Position numbers and translations under genes: made by a program
Source of the DNA: Pyronema omphalodes
Lineage: Eukaryota; Ascomycota; Pezizomycetes; Pezizales; Pyronemataceae
Length of the DNA: 64,000 nucleotides
Direction: 5' to 3'
Assembly (NCBI GenBank): GCA_024516155.1
Contig: JAJJXM010000027.1
Span: 428,001 to 492,000 of the forward strand
Notes under the pieces: model-generated
What the model was told of the DNA's origin: nothing
What the model saw: the letters and a program-made list of their open reading frames with translations, nothing else
Databases searched by the model: none
In this document: positions 11,494-24,313 of the stretch, one piece after another
Layout of the letters: each line of letters opens with the position of its first letter
How positions within the stretch are numbered: the stretch's first letter is position 1

Positions 11494-12775
11494 TTAAACG
11501 TACGGACGATAGCTTAGCGCTGCTTGTAGGCCTGTAGAAGTCTCCATCACCAACTCACCGGTAACTGGCTGGGCATCAGTGGTGTCAGCCGTATCCACAC
11601 CATGGCTAGTCGTGGGCCCCTCGATATGTACACTCGCGGATCTCCCATTGTGCTCCTCAGGACCAGTTCCGGGTTCGTCATGGATGACGACCACTGTCTC
11701 ATCGGAATGCGCACTATCCTGACCCGGGTTGGCAGTTTCGTAATGGAGCGCCTTGACAACCTTATAGAATCCAACTGCTGCGAGGGTTCCAATGAAAGGA
11801 CCAACCCAGTAAATCCAATGCTCCGGCGGGAACTTTTTAGTAGCGACGGCGGGTCCAAATGAGCGCGCGGGATTTAGTGAGCCGCCGGTGTAATACACGC
11901 CCGCTAGCTGAGCTATGAAGAGAGACAACCCAATCCCGATAGGGGCTAGAAAGGTCGCCTGCGGGTATTAGCGCTGGTTGTTAAGCATCAAGCGCGATGA
12001 GTGGAGATGAACAGTACCTTGTGCTTTTCTGCAGCTAACATGTAGATGGTGAACATCAGTCCAAATGTCAAGAAGGCTTCGATAAATAGGCCCTGAGCAA
12101 CACTGGTTCCGGCTCCGAGGGTGGTGGTGACTCCAAGGGGGGTGGGGAAAATGCCATCAACTGTGTAGGCAGAGACGATACCGCCGATCATTTGCGCGGC
12201 AAAGGTAACAAGTGAACGAATACCAGAGAGATTACCGGTCAGGTAAAGACCGAGAGTGACGCATGGGTTGAATAGTCCTCCAGAAATGCGGAAGAAAACC
12301 CATGCGTTCACGGCCAACGAGAACCCAAAGCTCAATGAGATGTAGAGCAGCTGGCTGGGATTGCTACCTGTTTCGGGCGGTGCTATAGCCACGATATCGG
12401 AGCTGGGCCTGCGGTTGGGAATGTTGGCAACACTGGTGCCAGCTGATGGGTGTTAGTGATGAGGTATGAAGAATCGAGAGGGATGAACACTAACCGAAGG
12501 CGATGAAGAAGAACATAAAGGTCCCTAATAATGATTAGCGTTTATCCATTAAGCAGATGTAGTCGAAATATCAGGCCATACCAACAAACTCGCTGAGGAA
12601 CGCTATGAAGTCTGACCAAAAAGTTAGCTAATTTCTGCCGAATTGAGTCAAACAGATACATACGGTTCCTCCAACCACTTCCAGGAATCCGAGATTCCAT
12701 GCCCTGATCACCGCCATCCGGAAGCTTTATTGTTTTCTTATTGAAAAGAGGAAGTGTCGCTTTTTCCCCCGTCAT
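11494..12775 (-). CDS. Aquaporin (MIP family channel) with NPC first motif
   Basis: Five exons on minus: 12664-12775, 12582-12611, 12495-12524, 12018-12442 and 11494-11958. All junctions are GT-AG and in frame, giving 353 residues. The N-terminal 36 residues are cytosolic. Six membrane segments follow, beginning HFIAFLSEFVGTFMFFFIAFAG (38-59). The two pore half-helices carry FNPCVTLG (115-122) and LNPARSFGP (227-235). The first box is NPC instead of the canonical NPA; the second is canonical with the selectivity-filter Arg. The loop at 60-85 is long, and the C-terminal tail after about 260 is a hydrophilic stretch of about 95 residues rich in Thr, Ser and Asp, probably regulatory. The family transports water or small neutral solutes across the plasma or vacuolar membrane. 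Lack of the long Gly-rich pore loop and the Asp of aquaglyceroporins favours the orthodox type, so water transport is most likely. Two successive 30-nt micro-exons encode the start of helix 1. The gene is divergent from the scj1-like gene, with a 936-bp spacer. Confidence 0.92.
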
Positions 12776-13711
12776 TTTCTTGTCGATGTGGAGGTGGAGG
12801 TTCGGATGTGAAGCAAAGTTGAGACTCCGTCCTGGGCGAGGAACAAGTCCATCACTTTTTTCCATCCTCCATCTCATGACCTCCATGTTGTCTTGACGTG
12901 CTTCATCTCCACACAAAACCTCGCCAATCTATGTGGCTAGAGACAGACCACTCACATACCAAGCGACAACGGTTGTGACGTCGGTAACGGATAGCGGCCT
13001 ATATGAGAGGCTGTAGCGGTGATCTTATCAAATTCGAATGCGAATCAGGCGGGAGATCAAGAGGTAGCCGTAGGATTTTGCGCGATCGCCGATGTGGGCT
13101 GAGAAGCGCAGTTCCTACGACTGCCAACTACATAAAATATGATACAGTTTTTATGCATAGATTTGAGGTGGCATTGGCCAGAGAAATACGAATTCCTGTT
13201 TTTTTCAACTGTTTCATAATGATGAACTCCTGTTAGAGGAAAAATAATGTTGTCCAATAGAACGTAAACTCGTGACAGATGCAAGTTTGGTGGTGCACGA
13301 GTCAGCATGAGTGATCGGTAATGCAGCGGAAAAACTTTAATCCGCAGCACCTGTCCTTCTCATCGAAAAATGTACAAAATTGGCAAAACTACCGGCAAAA
13401 GATGCTGAATTAGTTTTGAAATGGTTTCAGAATTCTGGATTGCATCACGAACAATTACTTAGGCCTTAATGTTCGCGCTGCGGCAAATTCCGCACTTATG
13501 ATGTCGCGTATGCCAGAATTACATGGACACGGTTGCAACTCCGTCACAGCTCATACCGCATATCGCTTCACGAAAATTCCCCGAAACTGTGGTCCGCAAC
13601 CCAGAAACTGAATTCACACTGCGACAACCACTCCTTTGACCTCACCAACAACCGACCTGCAGCTGTGACACCAATACATTTCACCGGCCGCCTTACGCCG
13701 CCTCTATAATC
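12776..13711. other. Divergent promoter region (aquaporin / scj1)
   Basis: 936 bp between two divergent start codons. Near 13573 the sequence GAAAATTCCCCGAA resembles a heat-shock element with one extra spacer base, which would suit a chaperone gene. The match is imperfect and only suggestive. Confidence 0.4.
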
Positions 13712-15001
13712 ATGAAGTTCTTATTCCGGAGTTTGCTTATCCTACTGAGCATCGTTCCGCTAATTCTAGCTGCTCAAGACTACTACAAAGTACGTACCTC
13801 CGGCTGCTTCTCCGAGATGTTCTCTCGAGCTTCTCCCATTCTTCTCTTGCATACAACTAACATCTTTCAGATATTAGGTCTCGACAAGTCCGCCTCTCCC
13901 AAAGACATCAAACGGGCGTACCGCAACCTCTCCAAGAAATGGCACCCCGACAAGAACCCCGACAACGCCGCTGCGTCCGACAAATTCCGTGAAGTTGCCG
14001 AAGCTTACGAAACTCTCTCCGATGATGAGCAGCGAAAGATCTACGACCGCTATGGAGCTGAGGGCTTGAAGAAGCACCAGCAAGGAGGACAGGGTGGTGG
14101 ACACCACGATCCTTTCGACCTCTTCTCTAGATTCTTTGGTGGCGGTGGTCACTTCCATGGTGGTCAAAGACGCGGCCCAAATATGGAGCTTAACATGCCC
14201 ATTTCGCTACACGACTTTTACACTGGTGGACAACGGGAATTCCAGATTGAGAAGCAGCAAATTTGTGAACACTGTGAGGGATCTGGTTCGGCAGACGGAC
14301 ACACCGAGACTTGTTCAGAGTGTTCTGGAAGGGGTGTCAAACTCGTCAAGCATATGCTTGCTCCTGGTATCTTCCAGCAGATGCAGACCATTTGTAATAA
14401 GTGTAACGGCCAGGGACATGTTATCTCAAAGCCATGCAAGATCTGTGGAGGTGCGAAGGTTAAGAAGGATACTGTCACGCTCAAATTGGATCTTGAGAAA
14501 GGAACACCCAACCACGCACAGATGGTGTTTGAGAACGAGGGAGACGAGAGCCCGGATTGGATTGCTGGAGATGTTATTATCAACGTCATCCAGATGGAAG
14601 CTACCGGAGAAGTCGATCCAACGAACGACGAAGAGGTCAAGCATGGAAAGACCGATGGTATGTTCTTCAGACGAAAGGGTAACGATCTTTACTGGAAGGA
14701 GGTTCTTGGTCTTCGGGAGGCACTTCTCGGTGACTGGACCAGAAACCTTACCCACTTGGACGGACACGTCGTTAAGCTTGGAAAGAAGAAGGGCGTTACT
14801 ATCCAGCCTAACTTTGTTGAGCGTATCAAGGGCGAGGGTATGCCTATTTACCAGAAAGATGGTGAGTTTGGTGATCTTGTTGTTGAGTACGAGGTTATCC
14901 TTCCAGACTTGATGGAAAGTGCTATGCGGAAAGATCTCCAGGAGGTGTTCGACAAATGGCATAAGAAGAAAGGCGAGAAGTTGATAAAAGACGAGCTATG
15001 A
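13712..15001 (+). CDS. scj1: ER-lumenal DnaJ co-chaperone, Scj1-type (KDEL)
   Basis: Two exons, 13712-13789 and 13871-15001, with an 81-nt intron (donor GTACGT, acceptor TTTCAG) that falls inside DYYK|ILGL of the J domain. The product is 402 residues. It has a signal peptide (1-21), J domain (23-90) with HPD at 51-53, Gly/Phe region (about 98-128), and a cysteine-rich zinc domain with four repeats (C158/C161, C174/C177, C201/C204, C215/C218). The two C-terminal substrate-binding domains end in IKDEL, the ER-retrieval signal. This is the full type I DnaJ layout and normal length. The family stimulates the ATPase of the lumenal Hsp70 (Kar2/BiP) and helps folding and disposal of secretory proteins. 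The unspliced frame is also open through the intron, so a naive reading would insert 27 residues into the J domain; splicing restores the canonical sequence. Identity is very sure. Confidence 0.96.
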   Translation: MKFLFRSLLILLSIVPLILAAQDYYKVRTSGCFSEMFSRASPILLLHTTNIFQILGLDKSASPKDIKRAYRNLSKKWHPDKNPDNAAASDKFREVAEAYETLSDDEQRKIYDRYGAEGLKKHQQGGQGGGHHDPFDLFSRFFGGGGHFHGGQRRGPNMELNMPISLHDFYTGGQREFQIEKQQICEHCEGSGSADGHTETCSECSGRGVKLVKHMLAPGIFQQMQTICNKCNGQGHVISKPCKICGGAKVKKDTVTLKLDLEKGTPNHAQMVFENEGDESPDWIAGDVIINVIQMEATGEVDPTNDEEVKHGKTDGMFFRRKGNDLYWKEVLGLREALLGDWTRNLTHLDGHVVKLGKKKGVTIQPNFVERIKGEGMPIYQKDGEFGDLVVEYEVILPDLMESAMRKDLQEVFDKWHKKKGEKLIKDEL

Positions 15002-15581
15002 TCTACCTAATTTCCTCTTCCCCTGGCGCTTTTCTTTAAATTATGAATGATTGGGATGGGATATGGTTTTTGACTTAATGTATTTTTCTTCTTCTGGGAG
15101 CATCTTTTTCCTACTGGTTAGACGTTGTGATGTATTCGTAGTTTAATTACTGCATGAATAGACTGGAAGTTCAATGAAAGACGGAACCACATGGAATGAT
15201 GAGTAAGCCGGGAGAGTGACACTTGTGATGTCAGCGGGGGACGCGTTTTATTACATAATCTCGCACAGTCGACACGTGACAAAGTCTCCTGTCATCGCCC
15301 TGTCAGAAGATGCCAAGCTTAGATTGACCGAGGCGTCGCTTTGTATGCATATCGCCCCACCAATCATTTGGCCGCTTTTCCAAAGCAGGGGCATACAAAA
15401 GCCTCTGCGTGACCACAACCTCGGCCTCATTCTCCCATGTTACTCCATCACCGCCTCACGGGGTGCGAGCGGCTTCGAGCCCCACCGGACCCCTTACATA
15501 TCTGCTACCTCTACCTCACATGCTAACTTGCCCCAATTGTTAATCGTCCCCTCAGCACAGCAACAAACACGTCCAACAAAC
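15002..15581. other. Intergenic region between scj1 and cytochrome b5 genes
   Basis: Holds the scj1 3' UTR and the promoter of the next gene on the same strand, with CCAAT-type sequence near 15359 (CACCAATCATT). No extra gene. Confidence 0.5.
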
Positions 15582-15952
15582 ATGTCGAAAGAGTTCACCA
15601 TCAACGAGGTTGCCACCCATAAGACTGCCGAAACCGGCATGTACATCGTCATCGACAACGGAGTTTACGATGTTACCAGTGCGTCTTGCCGCGTTCTCAT
15701 GGGCACGAGATGGCGTGGAAGTGGAAGCTGATGCGAGAACACAGAGTTCGCCGACGAGCACCCCGGTGGAGCAAAGATTTTGAAGCGTGTTGCTGGAAAA
15801 GACGCGTCCAAGCAGTTCTGGAAGGTACAGATGGCGAGACGCCATGTCAAGACGCGGCAAGCTGACAAGACTAGTACCACAACGAGGGCGTTCTCAAGAA
15901 GTACACCGAGAAGCTCAAGATTGGTACCGTTAAGGAGGAGGCGAAGCTTTAA
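15582..15952 (+). CDS. Small soluble cytochrome b5-like heme protein
   Basis: Three exons, 15582-15678, 15745-15824 and 15875-15952, with introns of 66 and 50 nt, spliced in frame to 84 residues. The whole protein is one cytochrome b5 fold: MSKEFTINEVATHK, then VYDVTKFADEHPGGAKIL with the first heme-ligand His38 in HPGG, and FWKYHNEGVLKKY with the second His61. There is no C-terminal membrane anchor and no signal peptide, so it is a soluble single-domain form, unlike the tail-anchored ER cytochrome b5 (about 120-140 residues). Electron transfer to a cytosolic or organellar partner is expected, but the partner is unknown. The short lysine-rich end (KIGTVKEEAKL) closes in AKL, which fits the peroxisomal PTS1 consensus; this may be fortuitous. 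All introns are short and canonical, and the gene appears intact. Confidence 0.93.
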
Positions 15953-18900
15953 ACGACAGCTCTAGATACCCGACCACTACAGTTTTCTTTGCGTTGGTTT
16001 TTATTATTAGCGACTTATATTTTCGAATACCATTTGGTTTAGACTACATACCCACAGTTCCATTTCCTTTTCTTGGTTTCCTCGGTGACTCGGTTCCTTT
16101 CTTCCCTTTGCGTTTTTACTCGACTTGGAGATAATTACTTCGCCTATAGCATATACAGCGTTACTCCCTTTCGAGGACTCAATGGGTGCGTTGTCTATAA
16201 TAGGCGGTATAGCAACAGCCTATGATTCAGCTGCTTCTTGTTTCCTCACAAGTTGTATGCTTTATTAACGGGTGTACATTTTGTTCTTGAATTTTCGAAT
16301 TCATGTCTGCGAAGCGACGAAGTAGCGTTAGTGCCTAGCATTGCGATACGAGTCACTGTGCAATTTCGTTTCTTCGTGATTCCATCTTCAGTATACAGTC
16401 AGCCGTTATATCTGTAGGCTTGATCTGTTTGTCTTAGTATGGTAGATCAAACTTAACGTATCTCACCCCCTCAATAACTCTGACTCTTGGTATCTTCACT
16501 ACAAGAGCGGCGTGCAACTCGGGGTGTACATTCTTTTCTTATCACTTCTTATTTTACATGGAGATGTTCTTTTATTACATGGTCCACCGATATGTAGTCG
16601 AAGTCGTCATTGTGGCACTTAACCGCGCAAGACGTCGTCATTATGTGGTGTCTATATCTGTGCCCTGTATGATAATCTGTGCAGAGATCGAACCATGCGT
16701 ATCTCCCTGCATTCTGAATAATATTACAGATATCATGACCCATCGGATGAGGTAACATGATACTCATTACCTATTCCCGTGAAGCCTGGTCTTCATGCGC
16801 AGTGCTTCTTGAATTTCAACCAATGCAGTAACGCCAATGAAGTCGTTCATACAAGACCTTCACGTGGTCTCGGTAGAGCCTGTAAGGTCATGAAATCCCT
16901 TCCCAGGCTTACTCTATGGATGGTTACTGTCGGCTTCCTCATCTAAGGGCCAAGATCCAGCCTGGCCTTCCATGCCGTGCGCAGAAACCAGGACCGGAAC
17001 AAAAACTCCCCCAGACTCAACTCTCGGCAGTGGTACCACAGATCGCGGGATCTATGTGAAACCATAATCTCGAGCCGAATGGAATCTTCTGGGGTCTGGG
17101 CAACGCAAGGAAAAGGAGACATCTACTTACACTGCATAGCAAGAGTGAGCACTCGTGTCTCCATAAGCTGAGCCTTCACCGGAAACCGTTTCTGTACTTC
17201 CGAAGCTGTTAGCAAACGCTGTCATTCTACAGACAACTCCTACACATCTGCATGGTAGAGGGAATCATGAGCCGAAACCTCGAGGCGAGGCAGCGGGGCT
17301 GGACTATTTGAGGAGGTCTATGCTGTCATGACTAATCACCAAGCATAACATTCAAGGAATAAGAGCATGTGTACAATTAAGCTCGCGGCAGGCCGGCCTT
17401 GTTTTCCCAATGGACTACATACGATTATGCAATGTCATACTTTACTGTTCAGCCCACCTGTTTTCTCTACCGTCGTACGAAGTCTTGCCGCTTTATGTTG
17501 CCAATGTTGTTGGATAGTCGTCAAGCTGAAGTAGGCTGCGCACATATAGGCCGCTGCTTTACGTATTCTAATTTCCCTGCCTGATACAGCAACAAGGCTG
17601 TTGGTATCCTGGATAATCGGAAATCCCGGATGGTTTCTGGGAGTTAGACAGTGCTTTATTAACCCTGCTAACTATAGTTCAACAGTGGCACGGAGGAGGA
17701 TCAGAAAACCTTATTTTTCATGATGTTTTGTGGGACTTTCGACCCGGTGGAACCGTAGAGGCACTACGAATATCCCGGCATCTTTGATAGGGTTTAGGGC
17801 TTGAGATATGTGGGGTTACAATTCTTCAGTCCGTTTGCGTGTATTGGGTGGTTCGTCGCGGCAATTGGATTTGTGTAAAGTATCTAGGCCTTTGAACGCC
17901 ACTTGAGGCTGGACGCTGGCCACTGCGGTAGTTGCCGAATTGACTGGGGTAGATTGACAGGATGATTGGCTTGGAGGTTGGCATCAAACATCAAACCTCC
18001 TGAACAGACAAGCCCAATCAAGATTTCCAGGCCAAGAAACGCCACTGATGCGTGATGTTTTGTTTCTGAGGCCGAAGTGTGACTAGGTATGATCGCGGTT
18101 AGTTCGGCTCTTTTTGTGACACCTGGTGGCTAGGAAGCTGAAAGGGACAACCATAGAGATGAACTCCCGTCGTAATATGCAGGGAAATCTTCAAATCATG
18201 ATATCATATCGTTTGACTTACTATGCATACATCTTCGGTGAGCCGGGAATATGACAAACTTGACCGGAGAACAGTTCCGGCTGAAAAGGTGTTCGGAAAT
18301 ATGTCACCTCGCTTCGACTGAGCTTGTTTGTGTGAACCGAAACAGAGAGCCGAAAAAAATTCTAGAAGTTTTTTTTATGATTGGTTCTTATTTCACTAGT
18401 TATGGACTCGAGGTCTCATGTGAAACAAACATTTGATCTCGAAAGCCGGCATCCGGAGCTTTGGTAGGCTGTGCTCCTCCACTGGGCCTGGCTAGATCTT
18501 CTATAACATCCTAGACTGAAACATTTTAATTGTACATCAGTAATCTGTAGGCTGATTGTTTAATTCCAAGGACCCTGGTTATGGATGCAATGCATTGAGT
18601 CCCATGATATTATAGTTCATCCCAAATCACTGGTCGATTCTGGTGTCGTGGCAAAACTTCCGTTTTCAGAATCGGTACCCATACAATGGAGCCTTCTATG
18701 TATGCATTCTAAGGCAAGATATTGCCGACTTGCAGTATTCCAACTTCCAGGCCAGGGGCCGGGACAACAGCCGGAATTGTAACCGGAATCTGCTATGCAA
18801 TGTAATCTGTATCGCCATAGTAGATTATCTTCTTAGGAGTGTTGCCTGAAGATTTTTTATGACGGGGCAAGAACGGATTGGTGGAATGACTGGTATCAAA

Positions 18901-21900
18901 TAAATCACTAGCCTCTCTGAATAGTTACTCTGCTGAGGTGAGACTTTTACATCTTGATTGTTTCGGACACCGGCGAAACAGTTTTTTTTTGCTCGTTTCT
19001 AGGTTTTGGTGGGGTTCAATACGCGTAGGAGGTTACGCAAATACCCCTAGCTAAGTCAAATCTATGGAAACTATGTGATTAGAAAGTTCAATTCGTTGCT
19101 TGTAAGATGGAAAGACATTTTTTAAAGCTGTCGAGTTGTTTAAAAGGGCTAGGGTTTGGCCTTGATACGAGCTACCATATTGAGCTATCATCCAATCAAT
19201 ATTTCATGCACTGTCCCACCCACCATTACCTTATGCATGCATGGGGATGCGTGGTATTTAACTACCGAGAGCCTTTAGAAGGCGAAGGAGGTGTGAGACA
19301 AATAGTAACACACATAATAAGTGGTGCCTGAAAAGAAAAGACGGAAAGGCACATGGATATTTTCTTTGGTGGTGGCAATTGATTGGGTGGGTGTTGGAAT
19401 CGGGTGAAAGCTGGTTCTTGGGGGGCATTGTTAATCTTTCTTAATGGCAGTACAGATAGTGATACACGACTCAAAGAGTGGAGCTGAGAAATACTACGGA
19501 GCACGGATAATGATACGGCAGGAGAAACAAAAAGCTGAGCAATCAAACAATCAACATTGACGCTCAAGATCGAGATCCAGCGGAGTTGCAGAAATATTTT
19601 TACTACATACGGAAGGTGTGTACATAATATCCGTTGCAGCCTCCGACGATGCGGATATAGTGATTTTAAGAGCGGAGATCGTGGGAACGCTGCGGATATA
19701 TGTATTGGTAATTATGGCATAGAAGCTTCCTGGTATTTCTGAGAAATAAGTGCACGATAGGCGGCAGAAGAGTGACATAATGCAGTAGTCTTCACGGTAG
19801 CGTCCCGCTTGCGCCTACGTACAACAGATGCATAAGTTAATGCATTTTAAGAAAATCCAAATACTTGTGGTTGGTACGTTATAACAAAACAAGGCAATAC
19901 GAGTTTTGTACACTTGAGTAGCCAAATGCCTCATTTCTTCACAGAGTGGTCACATTAGTTCCCCCGATTTATGCCTTTGGGAAAGAGCTATTTCTTCGCT
20001 CGCCTACGAAAAAGTCATGTGCTATGCACGGGAGTGACAGCAGATAGCGGGAGTTGTGCGTAGTCTGCATAAGCATCTCACGAGCGTAACACAATTGCAA
20101 CTCAATGCGAGTTTGACGAACTCAACAACTTTGTTTCACAAATAGTTGGTCTGTCTCGCTTGGTTGGAAGTGTAACATAAGTGCAACCTCTAACATATTC
20201 TTCTTCGGATCGCAATTCTGAGACAAATCGGTACGTCGTACCAAAGCTCGGGTCTTGACGTGCGGATAAATGACGATTTTCGGTTGGAAATATATCAAGT
20301 TGTTCACTTTGGGCGCCAAATATTGCGAAAAACTATTGTCATAAATGTAACTAGGATCGTCATAGAACATTCAGTGGTGAGCCGGAAAAAATGTCCCAGG
20401 CCTATTATATCAAATGCAGTATTTGCATACATGCTACTCGCCACAGGCATCAATTATACATGTATACACCCGAACATAAGAAGTAGGTATCGCCTCTTTG
20501 ACAACTAATCTATACCTAAGAGATCCCCCTGATTCAGTAAGTATCCGTATGCAGTCGGCAAGAAACCTTATGAAGACGGGATGTCATCTATTAAATGATG
20601 ACTTATCCCCAGGATATAATTGCACAAGCACGGGGGAGGCTGACACGGGATAGGTCTACATGTGCACATACCGCATATTCTACCAAGTGAAGATTTTCGG
20701 GACATATGTACTTTTTGATATGGTGTATATATGTTCCCAAGAAAATCGACGGAACGGAACGAAAGCGACAGCGGTACCCCGTGCATGTTCGGGTGGAAAC
20801 TCATGGATGCAGGAGCCGAGCCGGAGTAAGGGTATGATTCAATTTTCTCAGAAATGCCTACATATTATAATGGGTAACCGAGAGCCACAATAAATCTTCC
20901 CCTCATGGAGGGGACTAAACTATTGGACCGTTGGTTCGCAAATATGTGCAATAACGAATACGTGCGATCCAAATGAAATGCAATATGTAGATTGGATGAA
21001 GAATGTTCCCACAAAGACGTAATTTACTACCGATGATGAATCCCAAATTGAATTATCGTAATCTCACATAATTGCCGTGGTCCCCGTGCTTCCATCCGTT
21101 TTTATGCACCGGGTTTAATACACATACATGATCCATGCATCGATTTATCGTAAAAGTTGTTTAGCCTTGCATGCATCAATTTACCGACGGTCCACATCGA
21201 GCTTGATCACAAACGGCTAAACTCCAATCCGAGGGCTTGGTACCGGTTTGAACAAGATGGAAGTTGGGTCCTTTCGATAGCGGGGTAGAATACACTGCCG
21301 AGATCCTTTTTTATTGGATCTGTTCCTGACGAATCGCTGATCAGAAATGGTAAGGAAGCTCGATCGAGGTAACGGTATGGAGCCCGCGGTTCTGTTGATG
21401 TAATAGATGAATTATGTCATAGTCCACTCGTATGACTATCTAGAGATGTGATAGAGATCGTCCGATAAATTGACATTTTGAAGGGTCTTGATGATGCGAC
21501 TAATGTACGTCAAAAGTGCCGAGTCTAGAGAATTTGTAGAAGGTGCACTGGTATTTTACAGTTCCGACGGGTCAAACGTCCACGTGGTATACTGAAAGAA
21601 TAACCTGGAAGGAGACTCGTCACAACAACCGGAGTGAGATAACCGATGTATCGTTCCATTCATCCGATAGTCATATCCAAACGCATTGCCGTGATTTTAA
21701 TGAGCTGATACGGGTGTGACATGTCAACTGCTTGTCGTAATATCTATGGAAGTACAGGACTGGAAGTATCTTAAAATGGAAGTGAGTAACGTAAGGCTGA
21801 GTCGGTGCTAGACATGTCAAGTCATGACGGCAAGGATGTCGCGTGTCCGACTCTGTCAAATTGAGATATCGGCACGTCCGTATATGCACTGTGTACGTCA

Positions 21901-24273
21901 ACTACAAGGTGTTTGTTGGATGACAAAGTAGAATATATGCGGAGTAAAGATCTGCCCGATACGATCCACGAATGGTAAAACTGCGGGGGTGGTGGCCTAG
22001 GTGGGGTCAACTCTGGTTCTGAACTCGAAATCACCTTTAGCTGTACGTATTGACGAAGTGATGCCTTCTTCTCACTTGTAGAATTAGGTAACCTTTGGTA
22101 GCCTCCGAGTATTACGATATTTAGAGTCAATATTGCAACATTAGCAACATTACAGCACTCAAACCTGGCTATTGAATGATACAATTTTCAGAAAAGTGAT
22201 TTTAAACATAGCAAAAATTTCGTGTATGTCACCGGCAACTATCCTGCAATATTATCAAACCCCCAATATTCCCTTGTTGCAATATCTGCCAAGAACATAT
22301 TGCACTTTTCCAATATTTCAACATTCCATCCATAGGGCCAGCAAGGGCAAGTTTAGCTACATTCTCATAATTTCCTCAAGATCCTTCTAGTCAATTCCCT
22401 TAAATCCGTACATAATCCAATCAATACACTACGATTATCAGGTGAGCAAACCCGTGGCGAGGTGGGGGGTCAAGTAGATAAGGTGACCCAAGCGCGCGCT
22501 AGTTTAGCCGAGCTATCGCTCATAGCATTCAACTAGCGTGTGTTACCGAGCATGTTGTTTGCGTCTAAATGCGTGTGAGGCTTGATTTGGCTTTTTTATT
22601 CGAAGCATCTGATAAGGTGCATAACAGCTGAAACATGGCGTATTTTACATTTTTCTTCTTACAAGGCTTAAATTTCGATTGGCGTGTCTTGTATTGTGCC
22701 ATAGAAGGGTATGGATATGTATGAATGTATGAATGTATGTATGTATGTATGTATTATCTACATCTACATCTGCATCAAGCACGCCCAGAGACTATGTACC
22801 AGGATACAACACATAGCAAACAGAAAATTTCTCTAATTGATAGGGCATATACTAATCAATAGAGGCTTACGATGTGTTCTGGAAAACCGCATTGTGGCTG
22901 TAGCCTTAGTCTTGATTTTAGTCTTCGCGAAGATTCGTTCTTGTGCAGAACTTGCGCACTAATAGCCTGCGTGGGCTTCTCATCCAATCATTGCATCATT
23001 GCATTACTTCCTCACCAACCTTCATGTGCTGTACCCCTTTCTACAATTGAAATCTGCGCACAATCTCACCAGCACAATATAACAACTTTGCATGGAGGAA
23101 CCAAAACCCTACAGGCTACGTCATAGTTACGTATACGAGCTTTTAATCACAAAGCTACAGCCTACATCGTGAAAACTTAACGATCCTAAATCAGAACCAA
23201 AGCTGTCCTGAATTGAAGTCTAGACTCTGAACTCGAGTGAAAATAAGGTTCTGGCCGGCCCTCAGGCAATGGGCACTAACAGTTACAAGTATTCTTTACG
23301 ATAGAAAAAAGATCCCAAGATCTGGTCTAGTCTAGTGATCCCTAGCACTCTACTGAAACTATTTTTTTGAATCTAGATTGTGATCGTGACTGTAATTGCA
23401 ATTGTTGATATCATTGCTGCCATCTGGCGCGTACGAAAAAAAAAAAAAAAGACTTTGATGCTATTGTAATTGTAATTATAACTGTAATTGATACCACTGC
23501 TATGATCAAAAGAAACGCCGGCATGTTTCAATTTTCGTGAACCCATTCATATTTCTTTCACACACATAGTTCTTTAGTATGCTTGTATGTTCGACAAAAA
23601 AAAACATCAAGTTAACCGCGGTGTACGCCACATCATAAAATTCTATGGCCTGTCATTGATGTGGCGATTCCATCGCCGGTGTAGCTGGTGCTGTTAAGTG
23701 TTTCTTTATTCCAATTTCCTACAAACCTACGATTCAACACACCATAACGTACCGCGCTTAATTACTAGTCACTAGTCAAGTAGAGCGACAAAGCGAAAAA
23801 GTGCTGTAACACTGTACTCCTTCTGTATGTAGAATAAGCCGTGGTTCGTGAAGCGCTGCACATTGTCGGCGCCTAATTTTTTTGTTTTTGTTTTTAGCTT
23901 TAGGTTTGGGCCTTAGTTTTATGTTTTTATGTTGTTATTTATTTTTATTTTTTTTTAAAATGTTACTGTCAGAAATTTGAAACAGAAATATGTTACATTG
24001 ATTGAAAAGTCACAGTTGATGATGGTTTAAACCGGTGGGAGAATGAAGCAAGTAAAGCTCTATGTAGACGAATAGATGGATAGATGAAGGAGGGCGGGAA
24101 GAAGGGAAGAAAGGAAGGGGGGCTTTGTATTGTTGATACAATGGTAGAGTACAGGTACAGACAATTATGTGGGGAGTTGATGTTGATGTTGACTTCATCA
24201 TGAACCAAATTATGAACCAGATCAGATCAGAGCGCGGCAATGTGCAGCCATCTAGCTCCAGTATACATAGACT

Positions 24274-24313
24274 GTGTTCACTGTTCACTGTTCACTGTTC
24301 ACTGTTCACTGTT
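24274..24313. repeat. CTGTTCA 7-bp tandem repeat
   Basis: Close to six copies of CTGTTCA in succession, with a variant (CTGTTTA) at the end. Confidence 0.85.

Noticed and set aside
14094..14912. 272-codon frame overlapping the scj1-like gene
   Set aside because: Shadow frame inside a well-supported gene, without conserved features.
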